A model generated the notes under the pieces. That model saw only the letters and a list, made by a program, of their open reading frames with translations, searched no databases and was not told the origin of the DNA. 64,000 bases of DNA, taken from Marisa cornuarietis (lineage: Eukaryota; Mollusca; Gastropoda; Architaenioglossa; Ampullariidae). The position numbers and the translations under genes were made by a program. The stretch lies in contig SMMW01000585.1 in NCBI GenBank assembly GCA_004794655.1, forward strand, positions 211,501 to 275,500. The letters are read 5' to 3'. This document shows positions 10,321 through 21,842 of the stretch, one piece after another. Numbering within the stretch: position 1 is the first letter of the stretch; the number at the start of each line of letters is the position of its first letter.

Positions 10321-10580
10321 GGGAGCGGATAGCCGAGTGGTTAAAGCGCTTGGGTCCGAACTGAGAGGCGCCGTGGTTCGATACCTGTGTAGCGCAGCAA
10401 ACTTTCCCAGTCAACCCAACTGGCAGAAATGGGTACCTGATTCCATATAGGGTCCGGGAAGATAAGGCAGGGAGGGAGAGGAGATGGGCACCGCCCTCAC
10501 GTAAAGCTGGGTCCGAGAAAAGTGAGGTTTCTAACACCTCACTCCGTAATGATCATGAAAAGGTCATGGGAAGACCCTTA
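10321..10580 (+). mobile_element. tRNA-derived SINE, family 1, plus orientation
   Basis: The head is tRNA-like, with an A box TAGCCGAGTGG at 10330-10340 and a perfect B box GGTTCGATACC at 10375-10385. It resembles a leucine- or serine-type tRNA with a long variable arm. A tRNA-unrelated body follows, with blocks GAAATGGGTACCTG, GAGATGGGCACCG and GAGGTTTCTAACACCTCACT. The same blocks occur in order on the minus strand at 23894-24119, which proves a dispersed family. The right end near 10580 is approximate. An intact polymerase III promoter suggests this is the younger of the two copies. Confidence 0.8.
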
Positions 10581-13139
10581 CCCGCTTTGATATGTTGAAT
10601 GTTAACCTGTGTAAAATAGTAATTTATATTAACGCAGTTTTTATTTGATTTCAGTAGTTTACACACGCGTGCGTATATCAGACCTATAGATTTAAAGAAA
10701 AATCATTCTTCTTTCTACTAAATTATCTAATTTTAACTTCCAAAATTTATCTAACATGGCATGAGTTAGCGAATGCAGATGCAGACCTCCCCCGAAAACG
10801 ACTCTACAGAAGATTGATGACAAGCACAAGATAAGCATGTCTTCTTCAGGAAAGTCTACATTAAAGACAGAGTTGGAAATAAATCCGAATCGTGGTCACT
10901 TTAAAACCACTAAAACCTCATCTGTCTGTCATTGGAAATCGCCGACCAGCCTCCATCCTTATCCCCTTCTTTCACACGTTACATATCTCGTCGATCTATC
11001 GAGTACAGTGCATGACAAATCAGCAAGAGAGCGGCCCTGAAGTTCTTCCCTGGCTAAAGGCCATTCTTCCTACCAGGGCCCCAAAATATAAATAAATACA
11101 TAAAAAGTAGATCTAAGGATGGTGTGTTTCTGCTTGTCAGAGCACTGTAAAAGAGAGTAAGAGGCAAAGATAATTCGCATTTTGCCGTGCATAAATAACA
11201 AATGCGAATTTACAAGCTCAAAGGAAAAAAGAGAAATAAAACAAAACACTTTTTTTGTTCGAATATAAAAAAAGTAATGATGTTTCTTTTTACAGCACAT
11301 CTGAAGCAAGCAGAGAAAAGCCTTCCAGTTCACTGCGTTGATTCGAATCCCTGTCTAGCAATAGTGAAGGACTATTTTTTTCTCCACATCAAAATTGAGT
11401 ATTTTCTACAGTTGTGAATTTACTACCATTTTACAGTTTGCCATATAAATAGAGCGCATATATGTTATCAACAATCGTATACTGCTTTCCTACTAGACAC
11501 CTACTTGCTGTGAAATAGTCACACCAGCTGCCTTTATTTTATTTTCTATCGAAGTTAACACGTTGTATAAAAAAACAACAAACAAACAAACAAAAAACAA
11601 ATACACGTTTTATAAAGTGCTTCGTGGGCATATCAAATGAAATTCTATTGTTGTGAGCGAGTCTGAAGTTCTCCAGTGAACTTGCTTCCTCATGCGCTCT
11701 ACATCTGAAGATGTTCAAAGCGATTATTGCACGTGCGCGGCCGATTTCAATGGTGCTGACCCTCCCGGTACATGAATATGAAACGCAAGGCGTCTTCCTT
11801 CCACAGTCATCATCGTGAGCAGCAATCACGCTGGAATCTTTACATTCTAGTTTCTTTTTGTATTTATTTATATTCGTTCTTTTCAACCGTTGATTGCACT
11901 GCATGTGCACAGTCGCGCGGAATATTACCCTGACCGCTACACACACAAGGTTGCAGCAAAGCCGGCCCAGCTCTGTTCAAAAAGTCGGGACCGTTAATTC
12001 GTTGGAAGGATGGGTTGATATTAGGGGCGAAAAAATTTCAGTTGTTAATATGAGAACAGCAACTCATCCCGACATCAATCTAAATAATACACAGTGTAAA
12101 TTATAAAAAAAGACTGAAAGCGGACATCATGTATATAGATGAAATAAGGCGAACGAAAAAGATTTTTTCGAATTAGTCTTACATGGATTGGACTAAATGA
12201 TTAGTCCCCTGCGGACTAGTATTACTTGATATGCACAGTCATTACAAGTATTAAATACATTAAAGATTGTCCTGACTTTCATGCGTATGCAGCTCATAAT
12301 AGAATATTCTATAGGACTGTTTTTGTGAATTTAATTCTTTTGCAGATGAAGATTGATTCGTCTTTCAAATGGTAGATCAAAAGAGAGAAATGCCGACATT
12401 TACGCCTGACAAACGTGCCTTTTTCCGCATTTGCCAATCTACACTTTCTTCGGGTTATACACAGGAATTTTGCTTTGTGTTTTTATGTCATTTGTCATTA
12501 TCTCCATAGGTGATGACTTGCTTGACCGCTAATGCTAGAAGAAGGAACTAACTGATGAGTGTAGGATGTGTGAGAGAGGGAGAGAGAGGACGAACGCTCC
12601 GTTGCTTGTTGTTTGATGATCCCAGGGCTTTTTATTCTGGATAATGGATCGTGACTGTCTGCTAAACTCTGGATAAAAGAACTGTATCTCTAGGGCATGG
12701 AAATGTGTGTACAACTTTCTGTAAGCGTGTATGTGTGCGTGTACATAAGTACAGTCTGTCTGTTACCAGCCTGCTCCACTGCTTCAAATCTGCCTGCTTG
12801 TCAGTAAAGTAACTATTACTTTCTCGTTTTCATTTCTTGGCGGGCGATTAGCCTGTCTAAACACGCAAATGACAAGAGCCAGGACTGGAACAACAGTTTG
12901 CTTCCCAAGAGTAAGATGAAATGTAAAATGAAAGATGAAAGAGTAGCATATCAGGGAGATTGGAATTTTACACAAAAAAGGCAAAAAGAAGAATAACTAT
13001 TGAGTGAAACTAGCGAAGGAAGTCACAGAGAAAGCAGACTAAGAAAGAGAGAGAGAAAGAGAGGGGCGGAAAGACAAGTAGAGAAAACGCACCAGTTAAC
13101 TTCTTCTGATTGGATCACTGAAGGCGACTGTGGCATCAA
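10581..13139. other. Unassigned spacer with short simple repeats
   Basis: It holds an (AAAC)n-type stretch near 11574-11600, a small hairpin at 12190-12207, and a GA-rich tract at about 13030-13075. Open frames at 11070-11950 lack splice or family support. No transposon was recognised. Confidence 0.5.
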
Positions 13140-13254
13140 ATGAGGCGGTCCCTGGCAGTGCCAGTAATCACAGTGCTACTCGTATCTTTACTACTGGAGA
13201 AGCTCTCGGAGCTCTTGGACGGCGAAAACGCTTGGGGCGACCTCTGTGGTCACT
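13140..13254 (+). CDS. Candidate first coding exon with a signal-peptide-like start
   Basis: An ATG at 13140 opens 38 codons plus one base before a consensus donor GTGAGT at 13255 (phase 1). The translation begins MRRSLAVPVITVLLVSLLLE: two arginines, then about 17 hydrophobic residues, the classic shape of a signal peptide. It continues with an acidic linker and ends WGDLCGH. This is the usual design of exon 1 in genes for secreted peptides or receptors. An inverted CCAAT element (GATTGG) lies about 30 bases upstream; no TATA box is obvious. Without splicing, the frame would run into the (GT)n array at 13367, so splicing is the better reading. I could not find exon 2 and do not recognise a family. 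Confidence 0.35.
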
Positions 13255-13365
13255 GTGAGTTACGATCTCTCGGGAAGATAAGAGAAATCTCTGCTAGACG
13301 GTCAGATGGACCAACATGTAGTCTCGCCGCTATCCACCCCTTTCCTTGTCTCTCTCTCCTTAATG

Positions 13366-13366
<1 letters not shown>

Positions 13367-13431
<65 letters not shown>
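13367..13431. repeat. (GT)n microsatellite, 65 bp
   Basis: An uninterrupted run of GT dinucleotides. It lies about 110 bases inside the proposed first intron of the 13.14 kb candidate exon. Confidence 0.97.
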
Positions 13432-13433
<2 letters not shown>

Positions 13434-14285
13434 CGCCTACTGATTCAACAAAGTCCAGAGAAAGTCAGGCTATACTGTTCACGATTGAAAACTATTTCAT
13501 TTAATGCATTCTAGCAACAAAGGCTATGTCCAGTTTGATTATATTAAATACCAGCTTTGCAAAAATCGGTCAGACATTTTTCTTGAACTTGTTTCATTTC
13601 GGTTTACTGAACTGATGAAACGGGCTTATACTGTCGTGGAAATATGGCCTTTCTGTAAGTCTTTAGATAACATCACATCTAAACAACCGACATTTCCTGC
13701 AAGAAGCCTATACATATAGAAACGACCTGGGATCAGTTGAGATCTATAGGAGGGAACAGGACCCGAAAAAGAGTGGCAAATGCAGACGGTCACATGCTGA
13801 GAGAACTGATCAGGTTTTTGATAAGAAAAAGAAAGTCTTGAGTCAGCCGACAGACCATAATCCGCATGCACGAGCATCTCTGCTAGTAAGCCAGAAGACA
13901 GAGAGGAGACAGGCCACTTTAGGTTCTTACGGCAACAACTGAAAAAGGTTATGACAACGAAGCAGAAAGTGATCAATAAGCTCCAAGCACCGGAGCCCCA
14001 TCACTACAACGGCGGTCTCCGGTGCTAGAAGTGTGAATGAAGTTCCGGGGTCGAGGGACTGACAAATGTGCTATTAGCAGCAACAGCCACAAAATACTGC
14101 CGCCTTTTCTCGACAAGAAATTGTCATAGGAAAGTATATGGGAGTACATTCTGGACATGCTAAAATGTCACGTGACACAAGAGAGGGAACCTAGTATTGT
14201 TGTAAACTCATTTTATTCTGACACGCGGCACTGTTAATTTAATATTGTCGCGCTGGTGGTCCAATCCCACCAAAGTGGGACAATA

Positions 14286-14516
14286 CACATATATATATAT
14301 ATATCGAAAAAGAGATAGAAAGGTATATACAGATAAACTTCGCTCATGTACACCTAAAAACGCACATCCGTACAATCATACATACAAACAGATACAGATG
14401 TACATATACATACAAATAGACATACAGATATACATACAAATAGACATACAGATATACATACTTCCATACCCATTCACACATAGACATACTTCCATACCCA
14501 TTCACACATAGACATA
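14286..14516. repeat. Cryptic (AT)n/(ACAT)n region with two perfect local duplications
   Basis: An (AT)n tract at about 14288-14305 leads into ACATAC-rich sequence. A 24-bp unit is duplicated exactly (14413-14436 and 14437-14460), followed immediately by a 28-bp unit also duplicated exactly (14461-14488 and 14489-14516). The perfect identity points to recent slippage or unequal exchange. Confidence 0.9.
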
Positions 14517-14549
14517 TACACAAACACACCGATATGCAGCCATGCACAC

Positions 14550-16200
14550 ATATATGCAATGTATGTTTGCAGTTATTAAAGGACAAAGCCTACAACTGCA
14601 ATTTAAGACAGATTTGTCAAATTACTTTCGGAAAAGATCTCTGGATTAATTTTCAAAGAACTGCAGGTCAGTGCTTGACTGGAAACAAAAGAGGAAAGAT
14701 TCCAGGTTCTGGTCGCCACATCAGCAACCTCCCCTAAGTCGTTCTAACTGTGTTTGTTGCATGCCATGAAGACAAAAGACTTGTGCCGCGGGAGGAGCAG
14801 TGTGATCGCATGAAAAATAAAAGATAAAGAGATGCAAGGAGTCTGTGGATGTAAGTTGTTACTGCCACTACATAGGCACTAGTCGCTCCATTTTCCCACG
14901 ATACTTCCTAAATCTCACCTCAAGTAACGGTCAGCACGGTCATGAATATCCGTGCGAAAACATGCATTAGCGCTTAAAAAAAAGAAAATAAACACAGACG
15001 TTGACAGAGAGAAAAAAGCAAGATGGATCCTTGCACGAATGATTGGTTGTTGTGTTTCCGCACAGAGACCATCACTCGTTTGTTGTTAACTTCGTCTCAC
15101 ACCTTACAGCGCCGCGCGCCTTTTGACACGAAAAAGCAGACGATAAAAAATTAAATAAAAATAAAAAACGAAAGAAAAGCATAAAAACAAACAAAGAAAG
15201 GAAAAAAACCCAGATAAATTATAATATCATTAACAAAAGTTATCCCTGCGTCTTCCAGCAGGTATTTATTCACTGACATTTGATTTAGCACATGATCTTG
15301 CCATATTTTGTAAACATTAATAATAAATTAGAGATCTTTTATATTTCATTCACAAATACTTTACATATATTTCACCATCATCAATTGTTGTTAAACATCA
15401 TCGCTTCGTTAGGCTCTGTTAATAATTCAAATGGCCTTTAACCTTTACTGTACATTAGATGGCTGAGTGTCTCGTGATGCAGAAAATATCATCAAAACTA
15501 AAGTCAATATTTACACGTGGGGAAACAATTTGAAGAGTGCATAGAGCTTCCTACCAACTATACGATATCATGTCTAAATTGGATTTCATTGTTTATAGCG
15601 CTACAAAACAAGATCTTAAGTGTCAAAAAATGATTTGTCCTACAAGTTCTAGAAACTTCAAAAGTACTTTTATATAAATGTTTCTATCGCTTCTCATAAT
15701 CCAACGGGTATTAGAACTTGCTTGCTGCTTTATGTTGGCATATTTGCTCATTGATACCCGATGTTGCAGTGAGGTATGCAATGTCAGATCTCATTTTACT
15801 TCTTTCTTCGGGCGGTCCGTGGGACGATATGAGCGACGTAGCTTGTGTATGGAATATTTTCTAATGGGCCGAAATGTCTGATTGTCAAGCTGCCGGAAAA
15901 CAAAATTATCAGCCAGTATGTAGCTCAATGCTAGTTTGTAACTTTCACATAGCTCCGGCGGGAGCCTCTTGTTATCATTCTCATCGATGCTACGTTCTAC
16001 AAATAGATTCAGAAACAAACGGTGTAATGATTATCATGGACGTCCGGGGGTTAAAAGCCTGAGGTAAACTATCGTTGTTGACATTAAGGAGAATACAAAT
16101 GGGCTTGTCAAGGTTTGCCTTTACACTTGGACAATTTAAATTTTCACACTTTCAAGTCATTGTTCGTCTGACAATCTACAAGAAGCCATATGTAAATAAA
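14550..16200. other. Unassigned AT-rich spacer
   Basis: No credible exon or repeat family was found. An A-rich stretch lies around 15140-15210. Short frames at 15678-16062 on both strands overlap each other and have no support. Confidence 0.5.
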
Positions 16201-16207
16201 TATTTTG

Positions 16208-17787
16208 TATTTAATAATAATAATAATAATAGTGAAGATTTTTATAGCGCATATTCACACTCATAGAGAGCATACTCTTAGCGCTTAAAACGAGGAAGAG
16301 ACGTGGACTAAGTAGATACAAAACAAAGGGGACGAAAGAAAACGACAGTACTGACGAAACAGAAAACAAAAGGCATCAAGTAACAGGAACAAAGAAATAT
16401 AGTGATTCTGCGAGAAAGATGGGTAAAGTAGCAAGAGGGAAGCGGGGGGGTTAAGAAGGACGAGCATTGTGAGGACTGTGTTAGGAGTAATGCTCAAGGA
16501 AGAGGTGCGTTTTCAGTGCAGATTTGAAAGATTCAGTTGTAGGAAGGTGGCGGATATGGAAAGGAAGAGAGTTCCATTGTTTTGCAGCACAGTAGCCAAA
16601 AGTCCTGTGACCATATGTTGTTGTTCTGGTGACAGGAACAGTTAGGATACGGTCGTCTGACGAAGATCCTAGTTGTCTGGACGGAGAGTAAGGGATGAGA
16701 AGTTCAGAGAAATAGTCAGGACAGGAGCCAGCAAAGAAATTAAAACACAGCACAGACAGTTTGTACTGAATGCGAGAACGGACGGGTAGCCAGTGTAGAA
16801 AACGAAGGAGAGGAGTGACATGGTCCCGTTTCCTTGCTCTAAGCACCAGACGCGCAGCAGAGTTCTGTACTCTCTGGAGTCTCTGAATGAGGTAGTCAGG
16901 GCAGCCTGGCAGCAAGGAGTTGCAGTAGTCAAGTCGAGAAAGAGCAAACGCACAGACAAGAGTGTTGGTAGCGCGTGTAGAGAGAACGTGATGGATGGCA
17001 CTGATCTTACGAATCTCATAATAGGCAGACCGACAGACAGCTGCTACATGTCTATCGAGTGTCATGTCATCAGTGACAATAAATCCCAGATTCCTAACGG
17101 ATGACGTGAAGGTGATGTTGCTGTCGCCCACCTTGATGTGATTGGGCAGACTGACGAGTGAAGGTTGATGTCTTCTTCTATGGCACAAGAGGGCTTCCGT
17201 TTTATCATCATTTAGTTTAAGCTTGTTTTTTTACCATCCAGCCCTTGACATCGCTGATACAAGCTTCTATAGAGCTAATAGCAGAGTGAGACAGCCGGAG
17301 GAGTGGAACAGTAAAGCTGCGTGTCATCAGCATAGGATTGATGAGAAACCTGGTGAGACTGGATGCATGATGAAAGTGGCTTAGTATACAGGATGAACAG
17401 AACTGGGCCAAGTACTGAGCCTTGGGGAACACCACAGAAAAGTGAAGCAGGGCGAGATATCTGACCATCAACTAACACAGTCTGGGTCCTATCAGTGAGA
17501 TAGGAGTTGAACCACGAGAGCGCAGGTCCAGAAATCCCGTAGAGGGTTGGAGTCTGTGAAGAAGCAGAGAGTGGTCTATAGTGTCAAATGCAGCAGACAG
17601 GTCCAGTAGGGTTAATGGAGAGACATCACCACTGTCAGGAGCAGATAATATGTCTGTTGTTACTTTAATAAGAGTGGTCTCGGTGCTGTGGAAAGGTCTA
17701 TACGCCGACTGAGCTTGTGGGATAAGATGGTGCTCTTGTAAGTATGCCCAGAGCTGTGTCAAAACTACTTTCTCTATGATCTTATTA
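16208..17787 (-). mobile_element. 5'-truncated L2/CR1-like LINE with (ATT)n tail
   Basis: The element reads right to left. It starts abruptly at about 17787 inside the reverse transcriptase, the usual result of incomplete reverse transcription. It passes through the catalytic domain and the C-terminal region. It ends in a short untranslated tail with a TAGCGC hairpin-like motif and an (ATT)n run (AAT on the plus strand, 16208-16231). Tails of tandem short units are typical of the L2/CR1 group. Related tail fragments recur at 21735-21842, 25142-25195 and 48960-49062. Several frameshifts make it inactive, though the C-terminal half is still open over 235 codons, so it may not be very old. Confidence 0.85.
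16481..17785 (-). pseudogene. LINE ORF2 remnant: reverse transcriptase and C-terminal region
   Basis: Reading from 17785 leftwards, the protein begins KIIEKVVLTQL. It shows QSAYRPFHSTETTL, then the first catalytic motif LLDLSAAFDTIDH, where D is a metal-binding aspartate. After a frame change near 17478 come GVPQGSVLGPVLF and the YADDTQLY motif that holds the other two catalytic aspartates. After another break near 17200 a long frame (17188-16481) carries the post-RT region: VRNLGFIVTDDMTLDRHV, LQRVQNSAARLVLR, LHWLPVRSRIQYKL and the terminal WNSLPFHIRHLPTTESFK, ending HLFLEHYS. These blocks are diagnostic of CR1/L2-type LINEs. The endonuclease and ORF1 are missing. The enzyme would have copied its own RNA at nicked target DNA; frameshifts preclude this now. 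Confidence 0.85.
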
Positions 17788-20689
17788 TTTTATAATGATA
17801 AACATGAATGAGATTTGTATATAGTGACACGGATGAGAGCACAGGAATACAGCACCTCGCCTGTATTTCCAGTTTGTAGCCGAGGAGAACCTTGACCAGT
17901 TTAGTCTTAGGAAACGAGAACCATTCAACTTCCATTCGTGTGGGTGGAACCTGCTCCGACACCGCGGGTACAAACCTCCCATTCTGGCCTCACTCTGTCT
18001 CTCACCCTACTCTGCCCCACCCACAGGCAGCTGCCAAGTCACAGGAAAGAGACCGGTAACATAACAGGATGCGCAAACATTAGCCGCGCATTTCTTATTG
18101 ATTTAACAAAGGACAGATGGAGTTGCTTGTCGTAGAAAAATACTCATTTGCAGTCACAACTCCCAGTCGTGGAGACTTTTTGCACTGACGTATGATTTCT
18201 GTCTCTTTTGTTATCGCCGTCTGGCCATTTATAAACCAGCAAAGTCGATAGGGGCCAGTCAACAGGATTTTTTTTTCTTAAGTTTCTCTGTGCGCATTTC
18301 CCCTTATTTTTCAAGTTTGTCTTTATATTATGTGATGTTGGTTACGACATGTTGGTTAGTTCATAAAATAGAATAACATCATTTCTGGTTGTTACGGTAT
18401 ATAAATTTGTCAGGTTACACCAATGTCCGCTACACCCCTCGGGATGCTTCGTGTAGCCTTGGAAGGTCGCATTGGTTAGCTAACATCGCTCAGGATGGGA
18501 TTTCAAGGCCTAACTAATTTAAAGAGCTTTTCGGGACCCAACCTACATCGCAAAGATCGAGGATCAGTAAGCGGTTCTGAATGGGCTAAACTTGAAGACC
18601 TGTTCCTGGTGCTCATCGAGTCTGTGAGCGATAGGCGAAAAGTATCGGAAGTTCGAAGGAACCTTTTACGATCTTTTCAACAATTGATTAAAATGAAATG
18701 GTTGTGTTCATAGCAAGTAAGAATGATAAACAGTCATGAAGTGAGTGGTGTTTTAAAAGTATAACCACAGTTCTAGTTTCCCGTTTCAAGATCGCCGATC
18801 TGGGAAAACAAGAGTCAGGAAGATCGTATTTGTACAGACATTTAAAATAAGTACCAGGACGACTGTACCTCCGACTGCAAGGTGGACAAGAGGTCCTAGT
18901 TATGAACTAGGAGTTTGCCTCTTACTTGGTTAAAAATTTCATTTATATAACGAAATATAAAGACAAAAGATATAAAGACTTTGATATCACCATCAACCAG
19001 ACTATCTTAGTGACTTGATAGCGGCTTGCACCTGCAGCTCGGAATATAGTCCACGATAAGATCTGATTCTGAGTCGAAAACACTTTGTCTGGACAAGGTA
19101 TTGATCTGGGTGGAAGGTCGATTCAGAAATGGTTGTAGAATTTACCCTCCCAGTCTCTTTCCGTGCTAGGGTACAAAAAGTTCGGTGCTTCACAATCATG
19201 GCGCCATTTCGATAGAACAATGTTTTTACATCAGAATGTCATCAAGACCCACTCTTACCAGTAGAATCAAATCATTTGATCTGCAAATAAATAAATGTGT
19301 GTTCTGATGTTTGAATGGATTTGCTGCTTTGTACAGTTGTAAAGAAAAGAAAGATGCAAGGCATGGAAGGGAAAAAATCTTTCGTAAAAGAACGAGACTA
19401 GAGATGAAAACCTTTCATCTGTTATCACCAACTGGTTTAAAAAGTGTTTAAAGAATATTTACAGAAAACCCAAATTTTCTATCGATCAGTTTTAAAAAAA
19501 AGGTAAGAAAAAAGGAGATATCAGTTATGTAACATACGATGTTATTAAAGGTGAACGAGTTCTCGCTTTTTACCGCTTGTTTACGCAAATTCCACGTTTG
19601 TTTTTTTTACAGAAATCCTACTCTGCCTGCCAGGGGTCATTTCGCGTTTTTCATGACTGTGGTTCTTTCGAGATAAACTGCCTCCCTCCCTCTCTTCTTC
19701 TCCTTGCCGCTTCCTCTTCAGTTAAATCGTTATCTTTCACTGCCAATTAACCTTTCACAGAGCAAGCCAAAGATTGGTGTTCCAATGGCTACATAATATC
19801 TGTTTGTTTGCGCGCGTCTAAGAGAGAGAGAGAGTTAAGATTGAAAAGAAAACATTCGATTTTTATTTTTATTCTGTTTTTATGCTGATATATTTTGTCA
19901 GCTACGTTTATTTTATGCCTATATTTCTATATTTTCGTGAAATACGTGTTTTTGGTTTTGTAAAGCTTATTAGTAGTGCTACTACGGTCGGAAAAATATT
20001 CTTTTTAAGAACACTTAAGCATCTTGAGTCCACCTGGCGAATAACAGACTTAGTTTTTAGACTATACTATTTTTTGCAGGCACATTTTCGTGATCTGTCT
20101 CACCACGACCTGCTCCAAGCCTAGTGACGCCATGCTGTGCGAAACATGGTGAAACTTTGAACAAAGAATCTTTGTCTGGTTTAACTCGACTGAAATCGTG
20201 ATTGGCGTACTATTTCGCTGATTCACAAATAACTCGCAGATAATATGAAGGATATGAGCTTACTTGCTGGTTTGTGACCTTTTAGCTCTGACAGAGTATA
20301 AGCCGTATGCGATCTCTTTTGAACTTGACTCAGGCTGTAAACGGTTTCTCTATAATGAAAAGCCGATCACCCAAGAACTGTGTATGTGTGGATCGGTGAT
20401 ATAAGCTCCGTTTCTTAATTTCCTAAAGTTCGTTAGTGCTGGGGATTAGAGCATGGAAAAGTGAGATACCAACACTCTGTTTTGGGTAGATATGTGTGAT
20501 GGTAACATTATATTTTCAAGCATCCCATTATGATTAAGGGAACATAAAGAGCTGGTACTAACACAGGAGAGGTATTTTATGAGGATAAGGGAATCTAGGA
20601 GTGCGCTCTTATTCCTTTTATTATTATTTGTAATATTTCGGTCACTTATATAAATATTTGTTATATTAAAAATGATGTTTCTTCACCTG
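17788..20689. other. Unassigned spacer
   Basis: It contains an inverted repeat at 18416-18478 and a short open frame at 18495-18713. That frame has a helical, basic C-terminal part (KVSEVRRNLLRSFQQ) but no splice or family support. The remainder shows no repeats or exons that I can defend. Confidence 0.5.
18416..18478. repeat. Imperfect inverted repeat (hairpin potential)
   Basis: ACCAATG...CTACAC on the left pairs with GTGTAG...GCATTGGT on the right, with internal loops. It could fold into a cruciform or an RNA hairpin. No flanking duplication marks it as a transposon. Confidence 0.5.
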
Positions 20690-20925
20690 ACCGGCTACAG
20701 GGGGCTAACTCTCTGTATTTGTGTTTGTCTCCGTTGACCTGTTGTGGGTTTCGTGCCTATTATTTGACATATGTGTCTTCGTCCTTCTGGTCAACAATAT
20801 GCTTGTCTGCGGCCTTTTTGATTCCAACTACGGCCTTGTGTTGTCCCATCGACTACCAGCCTCCTTTATCTCGCCATGACGGGTTCTTTGCGCCATTCGC
20901 CGGTGAGAAGGTCACTATGTTGGTG
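20690..20925 (-). repeat. Dispersed repeat family R, copy A (coding-like)
   Basis: On the minus strand this aligns with 47994-48210 over about 200 bases. The core frame reads KAVVGIKKAADKHIVDQKDE and ends TYVK followed by a stop, against KAVVGAKVAANKQIIEQKDE and SCVK-stop in copy B. Differences are enriched in third codon positions and conservative replacements (Asp/Glu, Ile/Val, Asn/Asp), which suggests both descend from a translated sequence. Copy A has a stop and a length difference upstream of this core (around 20850-20875), so it is a relic. Downstream of the stop a further block, AGAGAGTTAGCCCCC on the minus strand, is also shared. The parent element or gene family is not recognised. 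Confidence 0.6.
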
Positions 20926-21223
20926 CGGTCCTCTCTGTTCTCTCTGCTTACCTATCCTGTCAATCCTAGTGATTTACGGATTATTTCATCAAACATAAGA
21001 CTGTTTCCAAGTGTAACTTGACCTGCTTTTATCACATATTCATAATGACTGTGTATGTGCACTAAAACATCATTGAACACAGGCTGCACCCTCCATTTAC
21101 CATTTGTGACTATTGTTGATTGTTGATTTGGTGCTCTTACAAAATATAAAAAATGAAAAGCACACTAGTAATCTGTCTTATGTGATATTATTTTTAGTGG
21201 AAGCTTTTAGCCGTGTTCGACAA

Positions 21224-21590
21224 TTCATAAAGCACCAGATCAAAGCAATATATGAATGGCCTCTAGATTTGTGACTCATTATGGATGATGACCATTTGAA
21301 CATATTTTGCACTCCTTTCCTGGCTTGTAAACTCATTAGATATTACGGTTTTTCGAGAAGCATTTTGCAAGCTACTCTACAAGCAGGAAAACAATAACGA
21401 CTCGTGTCTGTATGGTCCGTCCTACAACCGGAACTGTGGTGTGGTAGGAAGATTTGCAGCCTTTCTTACAGTTTTTCAACAGGTTTGAGGAAACTGGGAG
21501 TGACTACTGGCTTCATATGTTTCATCATCCCATTCCTTCATTTTATAAAGCACCAGATAAAAATAATATATAAATCACCTCTAGTTTGCC
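21224..21590. repeat. Pair of 50-bp direct repeats
   Basis: Bases 21224-21272 and 21538-21588 share TAAAGCACCAGAT.AAA..AATATAT.AAT...CTCTAG.TTTG. The units are about 315 bases apart in the same orientation. They may be remnants of one short element or of a local duplication. Confidence 0.6.
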
Positions 21591-21734
21591 TGTTATGTTG
21601 CGTGCGTCCGTGTATGTGTTCTTATTTTTTGTGTATTTTTTTAACCTAATCTTAAGCGGGTTTCTCTGTCCGGTGTTCATTATGTCTGTTCATCATGTGC
21701 AGTTTTTGTGGACGAGTAATAGCCTATATCATAT

Positions 21735-21842
21735 TGTCTGCTGTGTGAATTTGCGTCTTTCTTTGTGTTTTGCATTGCTTTTCAAAATTCAATGAGCCTT
21801 CTGTAAATAATGCGCTATATAAATTTTCGTTATTATCATTAA
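21735..21842 (+). mobile_element. LINE/SINE 3' tail fragment
   Basis: The sequence ends ATGCGCTATATAAATTTTCG then TTATTATCATT, which is the characteristic 3' terminus of L2/CR1-like LINEs and of SINEs that borrowed that tail. Only the tail is recognisable. Confidence 0.5.

Noticed and set aside
10321..10385. Possible functional tRNA gene
   Set aside because: A and B boxes are good, but the acceptor stem does not close and the sequence continues into a SINE body that is repeated elsewhere in the window.
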